Source of the DNA: Thermococcus sp. MAR1
GTDB lineage: Archaea > Methanobacteriota_B > Thermococci > Thermococcales > Thermococcaceae
NCBI RefSeq assembly: GCF_012027305.1
Contig: NZ_SNUF01000001.1
Span: 930,001 to 994,000, forward strand
Direction: 5' to 3'
DNA length: 64,000 nt
The translations under genes were made by a program, and so were the position numbers. The first letter of the stretch is position 1; each line of letters begins with the position of its first letter. Positions 9,771 through 18,562 of the stretch are shown in pieces. The notes beneath the pieces are model-generated. The model was not told the origin of the DNA. It saw nothing but the letters and a program-made list of their open reading frames with translations, and searched no databases.

Positions 9771-10403
9771 ATGAAGGAGGACTACCTCACCGGAGAATTC
9801 ATAGCCAAGATGCGGGAGGGGTATTTCAAACCGAGGAAGTGGGAGAAGGTCAAACCGTTCCGGAAGGTGGCGGTTCTGGCGATAGACCTTCAGGCATATT
9901 TCCTCAAGCCCGAGAGCAGGGCGTTTCTACCTTCCGCGCCGCGCTTCGTACCGAGGCTGGTGGAGTTTTACAGAGAGACGGAGAAGCTCGGAGTCCCGAT
10001 AATCTTCACCCGCCACTTCCACCGGAACGACATAATGACCCTCTGGTGGGGCGGCGATATGCCAAAGAACGACCCGTTGAACGAACTTCTCGAAGAGTTC
10101 AAGCCCTTCGCCGGAACCGTCATTGAGAAGAAGACCTACGACGCCTTTCACGGCACTAACCTTGAGGGCCTGCTGAGGGGGCTTGGAGTTGAGACGGTAG
10201 TCATAACCGGCGTCATGACTCACCTCTGCTGTGAAACCACTGCCAGAGAGGCCTTCGTGAGGGGCTTCAACGTGATTTTTCCAGTCGATGGGACGCTAAC
10301 CCAGAACAGGCTCTTCCACGAGGCGACGCTCAGAAACCTCTCCCACGGCTTCGCGGTTACGCCCCTGTTAAAGGAGGTGCTGGAATGGCTCTCGTCGGAA
10401 TAA
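9771..10403 (+). CDS. Isochorismatase/nicotinamidase-family cysteine hydrolase
   Basis: A 210-residue hydrolase of the isochorismatase-like family, whose members cleave amides or vinyl ethers through a Cys-Asp-Lys triad. Here these are D39 (LAIDLQ), K120 or K121 (EKKTYD) and Cys153 in GVMTHLCCETTAR. TATA box ACATTTAAGG (9739-9748) overlaps the SDR stop codon and lies about 26 bases from this ATG, pointing to a leaderless start at 9771 and not the longer frame opening at 9636. The 3' end overlaps the flavoprotein gene by 19 bases, so it heads a three-gene operon. Substrate unknown. Confidence 0.85.
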   Translation: MKEDYLTGEFIAKMREGYFKPRKWEKVKPFRKVAVLAIDLQAYFLKPESRAFLPSAPRFVPRLVEFYRETEKLGVPIIFTRHFHRNDIMTLWWGGDMPKNDPLNELLEEFKPFAGTVIEKKTYDAFHGTNLEGLLRGLGVETVVITGVMTHLCCETTAREAFVRGFNVIFPVDGTLTQNRLFHEATLRNLSHGFAVTPLLKEVLEWLSSE

Positions 10404-11209
10404 TCGGGGCTGGAATAGGGGGCATAGCGACGGCCGTCCAGCTGGCGCGCTACGGCATTGAGAGTGTAATTTTCGAGCGCGACCGGATAGGTGGACTCAT
10501 AAGGAACGCCTACTCCGTAGAGAACACCATGTTCTTTCCAGACGGGATCAAGGGCGAGAAGGTCGTCAAAATTCTTGAGGAGTACGTGAGAAAGTACGAC
10601 CTGAAAATCCTCTACCAGGAAGTCAAGGCCGTGAGAAAGACCGGCGAGATGTTTGAAGTCGAAACGGAGGGAGGAACTTACCGCTTCAAGTACCTCGTGG
10701 TTGCGACGGGTACGAGGCCGAAGAAGCTCCCCTTCGAGGGGATAGCCTACCACGTCTCTGAAGTCCCGAGGCGGCACTACGGAAGGGTTCTCATAATCGG
10801 CGGCGGCGATGTGGCCTTTGACTACGCTTTAACAGTGAGCGAGACCAGCGACGAGGTAATAATCCTAATGAGGAGCAAGCCGAAGGCCCTGCCCTATCTC
10901 CAGGGGCTTGTGAAAAAGCGCTCAAACATCAGGACGCTGATGGGACAGGTTAGGGAAGTAAGACCCATAAACGGGAAGGGAAAGCTTTTAGCCAGGACCA
11001 GCGCTGGCGACTTTGAGGTAGAGTTAGTGCTCGGGGCCATTGGGAGGGTCCCAAACATCGAGCTGGTTCAGAACATCGAGGACGATAACCTTTTCCTGGT
11101 CGGGGACGTTAAGAACGGAATCTACAGGCAAACGGCCCTGGCCATAGCCGATGGAATCAAAACGGCAATGACGATATGGAGGAGGGAGCGGTATGGAGAT
11201 ACTGAGTGA
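10385..11209 (+). CDS. Small FAD/NAD(P)-dependent oxidoreductase
   Basis: A 274-residue two-dinucleotide-domain flavoprotein of the thioredoxin-reductase type. The N-terminal FAD motif is GIIGAGIGG, the second, for NAD(P), is LIIGGGDVAFD (around residue 138), and a C-terminal GDV segment closes the FAD site. The redox-active CxxC of thioredoxin reductases is absent from the stretch before the second domain, so it probably passes electrons to something other than a disulfide. It overlaps both neighbours (19 and 17 bases). Partnership with the radical SAM protein, as electron donor, is an inference. Confidence 0.82.
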   Translation: MALVGIIGAGIGGIATAVQLARYGIESVIFERDRIGGLIRNAYSVENTMFFPDGIKGEKVVKILEEYVRKYDLKILYQEVKAVRKTGEMFEVETEGGTYRFKYLVVATGTRPKKLPFEGIAYHVSEVPRRHYGRVLIIGGGDVAFDYALTVSETSDEVIILMRSKPKALPYLQGLVKKRSNIRTLMGQVREVRPINGKGKLLARTSAGDFEVELVLGAIGRVPNIELVQNIEDDNLFLVGDVKNGIYRQTALAIADGIKTAMTIWRRERYGDTE

Positions 11210-12140
11210 GGTTGGCGACCCCAACGTTGCGGTGGTTTATATAGGAAAGACCTCCAAGGGGAACATCGTCGAGTTCGTTGAATCAATTCCCACCTACAAC
11301 CCGGCCGAGAAGTGGGTGCTCATCGTCTCATCGCTCAACGGCTGTCCCGTCGGCTGTAAGATGTGCGACGCGGGCTTCTTCTACAAGGGAAGGTTGGACC
11401 TCGATGAGCTGATGGAGCAGATAGAGTACCCGATAGCTAGGCGCTGGAACGGGAAGCCAAAAACCAAAAAGTTCAAGGTGCAGTTCGCGAGAATGGGCGA
11501 GCCGAGCTTCAACATGGCGGTGATAGAGGCGATGCGGCTTTTGGGTGAGCGCTACGAGAACTTCCACCCATCGCTCTCGACGATAGCCCCGATAGGAACC
11601 GATAAGTTCTTCGATGCCCTGCTGGAGCTCAAGAAGGAGATGTTTCCGACCAACTTCCAGCTCCAGTTCTCGATACACTCGACCAATCCCGAGCAGAGGG
11701 ACGAGATAATCCCGGTCAGGAAGTGGGACTTCGAGAAAATCGCGGAGTACGGCAAAGCTTTCTACGACGATGGCGGCAAGAAGATTACGCTCAACTTCGC
11801 CCTCGCGAGGGAGAACGAGGCCGATGCAAGCGTCATAGCTGAGTACTTCCCGAAGGAATACTTCCTCATCAAGATAACGCCGCTCAACCCGACGGTGAGT
11901 GCCCTAAAGAACAGACTCACCAACGACGTTGACCTTGAGACCGGCCTTCCGATGAAGCACCGGAAGTTCGTGGACGATTTAAGGAGGCTCGGCTACGACG
12001 TCATCATATCGGTCGGCGACACGAGGGAGAACCTCATCGGCTCGAACTGCGGCCAGTACATTCTCAGGTTCCTCAAGGAGCGGCCAGAGCTGATGGAAGC
12101 ATACACCTTTGTGCGGGGATTTGAGTTCAGGGTGAGCTGA
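11193..12140 (+). CDS. Radical SAM protein, RlmN-like
   Basis: A 315-residue radical SAM enzyme with the [4Fe-4S] motif CxxxCxxC at Cys51, Cys55 and Cys58 (CPVGCKMC), followed by a conventional TIM-barrel region (RMGEPSFN, QFSIHSTNPEQRDEIIP). The IHSTNPEQRDEIIP segment recalls RlmN/Cfr-type methyltransferases, but the extra methyl-carrying cysteine near the C-terminus is not clear to me. Start at ATG 11193 overlaps the flavoprotein by 17 bases. An RNA-modifying role is possible; small-molecule chemistry with the two upstream enzymes is equally possible. Confidence 0.8.
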   Translation: MEILSEVGDPNVAVVYIGKTSKGNIVEFVESIPTYNPAEKWVLIVSSLNGCPVGCKMCDAGFFYKGRLDLDELMEQIEYPIARRWNGKPKTKKFKVQFARMGEPSFNMAVIEAMRLLGERYENFHPSLSTIAPIGTDKFFDALLELKKEMFPTNFQLQFSIHSTNPEQRDEIIPVRKWDFEKIAEYGKAFYDDGGKKITLNFALARENEADASVIAEYFPKEYFLIKITPLNPTVSALKNRLTNDVDLETGLPMKHRKFVDDLRRLGYDVIISVGDTRENLIGSNCGQYILRFLKERPELMEAYTFVRGFEFRVS

Positions 12141-12185
12141 CGAAAGGCTTATCTTCTTCTTTGTCTCAGTTTATACGGTGGTTCA

Positions 12186-12599
12186 ATGAAACTCATGGCA
12201 GTGCTCCGCAGGGACTTCCAGGAGTTTAAAGACTCGTGCATGGGAATTCTCCTATACGGGTCCCACGCTAAGGGCGATGCTACAAGCAGAAGCGACATCG
12301 ATGTATGCCTCGTTAAGCCAAAACCCGGCGTATATGGGGAAGTCCTCCAAAAACTCGGTGGAAAGTACGATATCAAAGTCTTCGAGGAGCTTCCGCTCTA
12401 CCTCCAGATCGAGGTTATCAGGAACCACAAAGTAATTTACGGCGACGAGATTGAACTGTCGGAGTACTTCTACCGCTTCCGAAAGCTGTGGAAGGACATG
12501 GAGCACAGAATAAAGGAGAACCGGTTTGAGAGCGTGAGGGAGAAGATAAGACTCAGGAGGCGTGCCCGTGAGAAGGCAGAGGTACTTAGAGAAGCTTGA
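12186..12599 (+). CDS. MNT-type nucleotidyltransferase antitoxin (MntA-like)
   Basis: A 137-residue minimal nucleotidyltransferase. The GSx10DxD motif is exact: G25 S26, then D37 and D39 (YGSHAKG, RSDIDV). In described HEPN/MNT modules the MNT protein is the antitoxin and AMPylates a tyrosine of the HEPN toxin. The HEPN partner follows immediately with a 32-base overlap. The C-terminal third is basic and helical. The motif pairing is strong; the antitoxin role is family knowledge. Confidence 0.88.
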   Translation: MKLMAVLRRDFQEFKDSCMGILLYGSHAKGDATSRSDIDVCLVKPKPGVYGEVLQKLGGKYDIKVFEELPLYLQIEVIRNHKVIYGDEIELSEYFYRFRKLWKDMEHRIKENRFESVREKIRLRRRAREKAEVLREA

Positions 12600-12966
12600 G
12601 AGGTTTGAGGAGGAATACGAGTTCATAAAGAGCCATGAAATGAAGGACGATGTTACCCAGAGGGCCCTCTTTTATTCCCTTCAGCTCTGTGTGGATATCG
12701 CAATGGACATCGTTGCAATGCTTGTTAAGGACTTGGGCATGACCGTTGAAGATGATTATACAAACATCGAGCGACTTAGAAAGGCAAAAGTTATATCCGA
12801 AGGTGAAGCAGGACTTTTGAGGGCGTACAACGGACTTAGAAATGCCATTGTTCACAAGTACGACAGACTTAACCTCGATGCTGTGAGGGAGGGCCTCAGC
12901 AGAATTGATGAGCTATACGAGATTGTTATAAAGCTCGTGGAAAAGTATGAAAAGCTGGAAGACTAA
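12568..12966 (+). CDS. HEPN-domain ribonuclease toxin (HepT-like, DUF86)
   Basis: A 132-residue all-helical HEPN protein. The Rx4HxY motif is exact at R91, H96 and Y98 (RNAIVHKY); R and H are the RNase residues and Y is the residue AMPylated by MntA in characterised pairs. The frame offers GTG starts at 12562 and 12568. The AGGAGG at 12555-12560 is one base from the first and seven from the second, so 12568 is chosen. It overlaps the MNT gene by 32 bases and the convergent amidohydrolase by 4. Activity is predicted intact because all motif residues are present. Confidence 0.87.
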   Translation: MRRQRYLEKLERFEEEYEFIKSHEMKDDVTQRALFYSLQLCVDIAMDIVAMLVKDLGMTVEDDYTNIERLRKAKVISEGEAGLLRAYNGLRNAIVHKYDRLNLDAVREGLSRIDELYEIVIKLVEKYEKLED

Positions 12967-14105
12967 AGCTCCGCCTCGTGAATCAGCTCGCCCTCCGCGA
13001 AGACGTGCGTCGGGTAGTTCTCAAGGCTGAAGGGGTCGCCGTTCCAGACGACGAGCGAGGCCCACTTGCCCTTCTCTATGCTTCCAAGCCTGTCATCAAC
13101 GCCGAGTATTTTCGCGTTGTTGTGGGTGATTATCTTTATCGCTTCCGCCTTGCTCATGCCGAGCCTTATGAAGTGCCTGAGCTGGAGGTAGAGGTTGGCC
13201 TGAAGCGTGACAGGGTGGTCGCTCATGAGGCCGAAGAGGGGTTTTACCTCGAGCAGGTAGCGGGCGTTCTTCCAGTCCTCGTGCTTGAGTTCGACCTTGT
13301 AGGGGAGGCTGTCGAAGGGGCCGTAGATTATCGGAACTCCTTCTGCCTTAATCTTCTCGAAGGTCCCCCTGCTGTGGACGTCGCCGGCATGCTCGATTGT
13401 AATCCGCAGTCCGAACTTCCTCTTTATCATGAGGAGCGCCGCGATGTCGTCCTCCTTGTGGACGTGGACGCGGAGCGGGACTTCGCCCTTGAGGACTGGT
13501 ATGAGGGCCTCAACCGTAGGCTCGACCTCTTCGGGTTCCTTCTTGCCCTTCTCAAGGAGCGCTATGGTGTTCCTGGTCTTTATGAGCCAGCTGAGGAGTA
13601 TCCCTATTGCACCCATCCTCGTGCTTGGCCTCGTCCCCTTCCACTCCTTGGTGGAACGCGGGTTGTAGCCGAAAGCCGCTTTGACGCCCGCGTACTGGAT
13701 AAAGGCATCCTCGATGTCGCGTCCGTAGTTCCTTATGAAGACCGCCTTTCCGCCGATTATGTTTCCGCTTCCCGGCAGAACTGACGAGTAGAGAACACCG
13801 AACTCGATGGAGTGCTTGAAGGCCTTGTCGTCCATGTAAATTGAGTAGAGGGCATCGACGAGTGGAAGAACCGCGTCCATCTGCTCGTTGGCTTCGCCCT
13901 CCTGGTAGGGCTCTCCGTAGCGCTCCATTCCTATGTGGCTGTGGCCGTCTATGAACGCGGGTGTAACAACGCCCTCGGCTATAACTTCGGCTTCCTTCGG
14001 CTTTTCCTTCGTTACATCAACTATGTTCCTATCGAAGACGACGTACACATCCCTGAGAACGTTCCCCAGACCGTCGTAGAGAATGGTGGCTTTAACGGCC
14101 TTCAT
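12963..14105 (-). CDS. Amidohydrolase, imidazolonepropionase-related
   Basis: A 380-residue metal-dependent amidohydrolase: HxH at H55 and H57 (FIDGHSHIG), HVHKEDD, IEHAGDVHS and SDHPV supply the remaining barrel ligands, and a small beta domain is formed by both termini (ILYDG..., IEKGKWASLVVW). The cyclic-amide or nucleobase-type substrate cannot be named. The frame opens at a GTG (14114), but GCGGTGA ends five bases before the ATG at 14105, which is chosen. A minus-strand CATTTAAGC at about 14137-14145 is a possible TATA box. Confidence 0.85.
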   Translation of the reverse strand: MKAVKATILYDGLGNVLRDVYVVFDRNIVDVTKEKPKEAEVIAEGVVTPAFIDGHSHIGMERYGEPYQEGEANEQMDAVLPLVDALYSIYMDDKAFKHSIEFGVLYSSVLPGSGNIIGGKAVFIRNYGRDIEDAFIQYAGVKAAFGYNPRSTKEWKGTRPSTRMGAIGILLSWLIKTRNTIALLEKGKKEPEEVEPTVEALIPVLKGEVPLRVHVHKEDDIAALLMIKRKFGLRITIEHAGDVHSRGTFEKIKAEGVPIIYGPFDSLPYKVELKHEDWKNARYLLEVKPLFGLMSDHPVTLQANLYLQLRHFIRLGMSKAEAIKIITHNNAKILGVDDRLGSIEKGKWASLVVWNGDPFSLENYPTHVFAEGELIHEAEL

Positions 14106-14243
14106 GGTTGTCACCGCTTAAGAGTCCGCCCGAACGCTTAAATGCCTGTCGATGATTTAATTACAGAATTAGATAATTATGGGATTCCAAAACTCCGCAA
14201 TATCCACCTATCTGCAAAGGCAAGATAGAAACAGAAAAGAACC

Positions 14244-15116
14244 TCAGAAGTATATGCCCATCTCCTCGGCGATTTTCCTGAGCCTCTCGATCCTCGCTTC
14301 GGTGGGAGGATGAGTCGAGAACAGGTTCGCTATGCTGGCGCCCCTGAACGGGTTGACGATGAACATGTGGGCCGTTGCCGGGTTCCCTTCCCTCATTGGT
14401 CTGTAGCGAACCGCCCCTTCAATTTTCATCAGGGCGCTCGCCAGGGCATGGGGCTTGCCGCTTATCTTTGCTCCACCCTCATCCGCCAGGAACTCCCTGG
14501 AGCGGCTTATAGCTGCCTGAATCAGCATCGCCGCTATTGGGGCCAGAACTGCCACAAGTATTGCCGCGATTATATTTCCTCCATCATCATCGTCCCTGCC
14601 GAAGCCGCCGAAGATGGCTATCCACCTTGCCCAGTAGGCGAGCTGGATTATGGCCCCGGCCATCGCGGCCGCTATCGTCCCTATGAGGATGTCCCTGTTC
14701 TTTACGTGGGTCAGCTCATGGCCTATGACACCTTCAAGTTCATCCCTGTCGAGAATCCTGAGAAGTCCGGTCGTGACTGCCACGACGGCGTGCTTCGGAT
14801 CCCTGCCGGTGGCAAAGGCATTCGGCGTCTCGCTGGGGATTATGGCCACCCTCGGCATCGGAAGGCCGGCGTTCTCGGCAAGCTTTCTGACTATCGCGTA
14901 GAGCGCAGGGGCCTCAAACTCATCCACGATCCTCGCACGATACCAGCTCAGGACGATTCTATCGCTGTACCAGTAGGTTATGAAGTTGAAGGCCAGCGAG
15001 AACAGGAACATCAGGAAGGCCACGTTCGGCCCGCCGAAGACGTAGCCGATGGCCATTAGCAATCCCGTCAGTATGGCCATGAGCAAGCCGGTTCTGAGCC
15101 ACATCAGCAGTCCCAT
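14244..15116 (-). CDS. htpX: HtpX-family membrane zinc metalloprotease
   Basis: A 290-residue M48 protease. Two N-terminal transmembrane segments (about residues 8-27 and 31-49) precede the zinc motif HELTH (133-137). A further hydrophobic pair follows (about 143-160 and 175-195), and the third zinc ligand is in the EFLADEGG region. HtpX degrades misfolded membrane proteins. The ATG at 15116 is preceded by GGGGGGTGAAAAG, so the 19-codon upstream extension of the frame is rejected. A 129-bp gap follows, holding a small hairpin at 14208-14228 (CTATCTGC / GC-bulged A-AGATAG). Confidence 0.92.
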   Translation of the reverse strand: MGLLMWLRTGLLMAILTGLLMAIGYVFGGPNVAFLMFLFSLAFNFITYWYSDRIVLSWYRARIVDEFEAPALYAIVRKLAENAGLPMPRVAIIPSETPNAFATGRDPKHAVVAVTTGLLRILDRDELEGVIGHELTHVKNRDILIGTIAAAMAGAIIQLAYWARWIAIFGGFGRDDDDGGNIIAAILVAVLAPIAAMLIQAAISRSREFLADEGGAKISGKPHALASALMKIEGAVRYRPMREGNPATAHMFIVNPFRGASIANLFSTHPPTEARIERLRKIAEEMGIYF

Positions 15117-15154
15117 CTTTTCACCCCCCGAGAAGTTAAAATAACCGATTGGTA

Positions 15155-15673
15155 CTAAAAGCTTTCGGTGCATTCCCTCAGCCTAGACAAGAACTCCTCC
15201 CTGCCAAGGCAGTTTTTACCTTTTCTCAGGTTAACGGCCGCGATTTTGTAGTTGCCTTTCCCAACAAACCTGCAGGCCTCTGAGGGATCATCTACAAGCC
15301 TTGCCACCGCAAAGGTCTCGCCACCGCACTCCATGTAGTCTATGACGGTATCCTGGAAGCCGGTGAAGGCCACGACGCACTTCCTGTCTGGGTTGAAGGG
15401 CATGAGGTCCTCATCTACGGGCGGGAGCTCCTTAACGACGCAGGACTCCGGAAAGCGGCCGGACTTTATCTCTCTGATAAGCGCCGGAAGCTCGCTCGTT
15501 CTCTCGAAGTTCTCAACTTCCTCGATGGTTACGGGCAGGGGCTCAAGGGAATAGCAGAGAACCCTCTCGTCGTGGTACATGATGTAGGTTCCGCCATCTT
15601 TGAAGAGAAAGGCTATCCTCCCGCGCGGAAGGTCGAAGATGTAGCCGGCCCTGCTCTTCTTCACGGTGTACAT
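15155..15673 (-). CDS. Conserved protein of unknown function
   Basis: A 172-residue soluble protein that I do not recognise. It is a compact mixed alpha/beta sequence with seven scattered cysteines (for instance VLCYSL, ESCVVK, RKCVVAF, MECGG, EACRF, KNCLG, RECTE), an unusual number for a cytoplasmic hyperthermophile protein, but no CxxC pair. GGTGATGGC precedes the ATG, and a minus-strand TATA (GCTTATAAATTGG, about 15701-15713) lies upstream. htpX begins 38 bases after its stop, so the two may be cotranscribed. Confidence 0.75.
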   Translation of the reverse strand: MYTVKKSRAGYIFDLPRGRIAFLFKDGGTYIMYHDERVLCYSLEPLPVTIEEVENFERTSELPALIREIKSGRFPESCVVKELPPVDEDLMPFNPDRKCVVAFTGFQDTVIDYMECGGETFAVARLVDDPSEACRFVGKGNYKIAAVNLRKGKNCLGREEFLSRLRECTESF

Positions 15674-15745
15674 GCCATCACCGTCTGGAATGCGTGAGAG
15701 CCAATTTATAAGCTATTCTGGACAGAAAAGGGAAGTGAAAGGGCA

Positions 15746-17398
15746 TCACATGCCCATGTCCATGCCGCCCATACCGCCCATACCGCCGGGCATTCCGCCA
15801 CCGCTCTGCTCGGGCTTGCTTATCTTTGCCGCGATGACGTCGTCAATGCGAAGTATCATTATCGCGGCCTCGCTGGCGCTCTTGATGGCCTGCTTCTTAA
15901 CCCTCAACGGCTCGATGATGCCCTTGGCGAGCATGTCGGCCGGCTCGCCGGCGAAGACATCGATGCCTATGGCCCTGCCCCTGTTCTTGTGCTCGCTGAT
16001 GACCTTGACGAGCATCTCAACGGTGTCGAGACCTGCGTTCTCTGCCAGGGTCTTCGGGATTATCTTAAGGGCCTCGGCGAAGTTCTCTATAGCGAGGGCC
16101 TCCTTGCCGCCGACCTGCTTGGCGTACTCGTCGAGCTTGATGCTGAGCTCTATCTCGCCGGCACCACCGGCCGGGAGAACGTAGCCGTCCTCCATGACGT
16201 CCTTGACGACCTTGATGGCGTCTTCCAGAGCGCGCTCAACCTCATCTATAACGTGCTCGGTTCCACCGCGGATGAGTATGGTTACGGCCTTCGGGTTCTT
16301 GCAGCCCTCAACGAAGATCATGCTCTCGCCGGCGATCTTGCGCTCCTCGACGATGTCGGCGTGGCCGAGGTCTTCACTGGTGAGATCCTTGACGTTGGTG
16401 ACGACCTTAGCTCCAGTAGCTTTCGCGAGCTTCTCCATGTCGCTCTTCTTGACCCTCCTAACGGCGAGAATGCCGTACTTGGCCAGGTAGTGCTGGGCGA
16501 GGTCGTCAATGCCCTTCTGGACAAAGAGGACGTTCGCACCGGTGGCGGCTATCTTGTCCACCATTTCCTTTATCATCTGCTCTTCCTGCTCAAGGAAGCT
16601 CATGAGCTGGTCAGGACTGGTGATGTTTATCTTCGCATCGGTCTCGGTCTTTTTGACCTCCAATGCCTCGTTTATGAGGGCGATCTTGGCACCCTCGATC
16701 TTGGTGGGCATCCTCGGGTGGACGCGCTCCTTGTCGATAACGACGCCCCTTATCAGCTCGCTCTCCTCGACGCTCTCACCGGCCTTCTTCTCGATCTTGA
16801 TGTTGTCGATGTCGACGGTGTACCTGCCGTCCTTCTTCTCGGCGACCTGCCTGACGGCATCAACGGCGAGCTTGGCGAAGAGCTCCTTGTGGCTCTCGGC
16901 GTTCTTGCCAGTTATGGACGTCATGGCTATCTTCATGAGGGTCTCCTCGTCGTCCGGGGTGACCTCTATGGCGATCTCCTGGAGTATTTCCTGGGCCTTC
17001 TCGGCCGCCATGGTGTAGCCCTTGACGATGATGCTGGGGTGTATGTTCTGGTCGAGGAGCTCCTCAGCCTTCCTGAGAAGCTCGCCAGCAATGACGACGG
17101 CGGTAGTGGTTCCATCGCCAGCCTCCTTGTCCTGGGTCTTCGCAACCTCAACCATCATCTTGGCAGCGGGGTGCTGAAGGTCTATCCTGTCGAGAATAGT
17201 GGCTCCATCGTTGGTGACAACGACGTCGCCAAGGCTGTCGACGAGCATTTTATCCATTCCCTTCGGGCCGAGGGTCGTCCTGACCGTCTCGGCTATAATC
17301 CTAGCAGCCAGAATGTTGAGCCTCTGGGCGTCCCTACCAACGTACCTCTGGGTTCCCTCAGGCAGAATAACAACCGGCTGTCCGCTGAGCTGTGCCAT
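15746..17398 (-). CDS. Thermosome (group II chaperonin) subunit
   Basis: A 550-residue chaperonin subunit that assembles double-ring ATP-driven folding cages with a built-in lid. ATPase signatures are intact ([35 protein letters not shown]-type motifs) and the C-terminus is the glycine/methionine-rich tail [11 protein letters not shown] that projects into the cavity. AGGAGG lies upstream of the ATG and the TATA box at 17451-17460 gives a leader of about 30 bases. Many Thermococcales carry two such genes, one induced by cold and one by heat; which one this is cannot be decided here. Confidence 0.97.
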   Translation of the reverse strand: MAQLSGQPVVILPEGTQRYVGRDAQRLNILAARIIAETVRTTLGPKGMDKMLVDSLGDVVVTNDGATILDRIDLQHPAAKMMVEVAKTQDKEAGDGTTTAVVIAGELLRKAEELLDQNIHPSIIVKGYTMAAEKAQEILQEIAIEVTPDDEETLMKIAMTSITGKNAESHKELFAKLAVDAVRQVAEKKDGRYTVDIDNIKIEKKAGESVEESELIRGVVIDKERVHPRMPTKIEGAKIALINEALEVKKTETDAKINITSPDQLMSFLEQEEQMIKEMVDKIAATGANVLFVQKGIDDLAQHYLAKYGILAVRRVKKSDMEKLAKATGAKVVTNVKDLTSEDLGHADIVEERKIAGESMIFVEGCKNPKAVTILIRGGTEHVIDEVERALEDAIKVVKDVMEDGYVLPAGGAGEIELSIKLDEYAKQVGGKEALAIENFAEALKIIPKTLAENAGLDTVEMLVKVISEHKNRGRAIGIDVFAGEPADMLAKGIIEPLRVKKQAIKSASEAAIMILRIDDVIAAKISKPEQSGGGMPGGMGGMGGMDMGM

Positions 17399-17450
17399 TT
17401 GACATTCCTCCTACTAAATTGCTTTTTGCAGAAACGCTTCGTCAGCGTTG

Positions 17451-17460
17451 CATATAAATT
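17451..17460 (-). promoter_or_regulatory. Thermosome TATA box
   Basis: AATTTATATG on the minus strand, about 55 bases before the ATG, predicts a start near 17429 and a leader carrying GTAGGAGG. I found no clear copy of the heat-shock regulator Phr palindrome around it. Confidence 0.65.
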
Positions 17461-17575
17461 TTTGGGTCAAAAATTTCAAGAAATGTGAAGATCTTTGAAT
17501 AAATGACAGAAACAAAGATTGTAACTGGGGGAAAGGGCTAAAACCTTTAGAACCAAGGCACCGCTGGTGGGAGTG

Positions 17576-17887
17576 ATGGAACCCATGATATACCCGTTGA
17601 CCCCAGAGAAAGCCCTGAGGATTCTTGACGTCATAGAGAAATACGGCGTCATGAGTGTGGACGTTGACAACGTCGCCTCCATTCTGGATGATATGTTATA
17701 CTCCAATGCCGAAAAGCTTCAATACGCGCGCAGAATTATAAGCGAGGGAAACGTTGATAAGGCTGTTTTAGTTGTACGGGATGACACAGGGATTTTGGTC
17801 ATCAAAATGGAGAACGTCGTTGAGATAAGGGTTGCAATAAAGGACTACTTAAGGTTGATTAAGGATTTCGCGCCTAGCCAGGGGTGA
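17576..17887 (+). CDS. Small protein of unknown function upstream of bud32
   Basis: A 103-residue protein, not recognised. It looks alpha/beta: an N-terminal helical region (TPEKALRILDVIEKYG), then the strand-rich AVLVVRDDTGILVIKMENVVEIRV. No membrane segment. The frame opens at a GTG (17567), but GGTGG just upstream and the usual spacing favour the ATG at 17576. The bud32 gene starts five bases after its stop codon, and the bud32 ribosome-binding site overlaps that stop, so the two are almost certainly cotranscribed and probably translationally coupled. Confidence 0.75.
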   Translation: MEPMIYPLTPEKALRILDVIEKYGVMSVDVDNVASILDDMLYSNAEKLQYARRIISEGNVDKAVLVVRDDTGILVIKMENVVEIRVAIKDYLRLIKDFAPSQG

Positions 17888-17891
17888 TTCC

Positions 17892-18560
17892 ATGGAGCTG
17901 ATAAAGCAGGGAGCCGAGGCAAAGATATACCTGGCCGAGTTTGAGGAGTTCTTCGGAGTAAACCTCCTCCCCGGAGAGAAAGTCGTGATAAAGCACCGAA
18001 TCCCGAAGCGCTACCGCATAAGGGAGATAGATGAGAAGCTGAGGAAGGAGAGGACGGTGAGAGAAGCCAGGGTTCTCCACCGTGCCAAAGAGTTCGGCGT
18101 GAACTGTCCTCACGTTTACGAGGTCAATCTGAGGGACATGGTAATCGCAATGGAGTTCATCGACGGAAAGAGACTGAAGGAGCACCTCGAGGAGATTCCA
18201 ATGGAGGAAAGGCTTTCCCTCTGCCGCGAGATAGGCAGGCAGGTTGGAAAACTTCACGAGGCTGGAATAGTGCACGGCGATTTGACAACAAGTAATATGA
18301 TACTCTGGGAGGGAAAGGTTTACATGATAGACTTCGGTTTGGCGGACTTTGACCCCACCCTGGAGGCCCAGGGCGTCGATCTGCATCTCCTAAAGCGGGC
18401 CATGGAGAGCACGCACTACACCTGGTTCGAGGAGGGGTTTGAGGCGGTTCTGGAGGGCTACGCCGAGGTTCGCGGCGAGGAGGCTAGGAGAGAAATAGAG
18501 GTAAAAATCGAGGAGATAGAAAGCCGTGGTAGGTACAGGGAGCGGAGCTGGGTGGGGTAA
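17892..18560 (+). CDS. bud32: Bud32/PRPK kinase of the KEOPS complex
   Basis: A 222-residue atypical small kinase. Visible are the ATP-anchoring lysine K34 (VVIKHR), the catalytic loop HGDLTTSN (128-135), the metal-binding DFGL (147-150) and the basic C-terminal tail RGRYRERSWVG typical of Bud32. With Kae1, Cgi121 and Pcc1 it forms KEOPS, which makes t6A at position 37 of ANN-reading tRNAs. In some euryarchaea Bud32 is fused to Kae1; here it stands alone. ATG preceded by GGTGATTCC. Confidence 0.95.
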   Translation: MELIKQGAEAKIYLAEFEEFFGVNLLPGEKVVIKHRIPKRYRIREIDEKLRKERTVREARVLHRAKEFGVNCPHVYEVNLRDMVIAMEFIDGKRLKEHLEEIPMEERLSLCREIGRQVGKLHEAGIVHGDLTTSNMILWEGKVYMIDFGLADFDPTLEAQGVDLHLLKRAMESTHYTWFEEGFEAVLEGYAEVRGEEARREIEVKIEEIESRGRYRERSWVG

Positions 18561-18562
18561 GT

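Noticed and set aside
15989-17488. A 499-codon open frame antisense to the thermosome
   Set aside because: Its predicted protein is low-complexity (runs of L, D, V, E) and mirrors the codon bias of the well-supported chaperonin gene. No ribosome-binding site or homology was evident.
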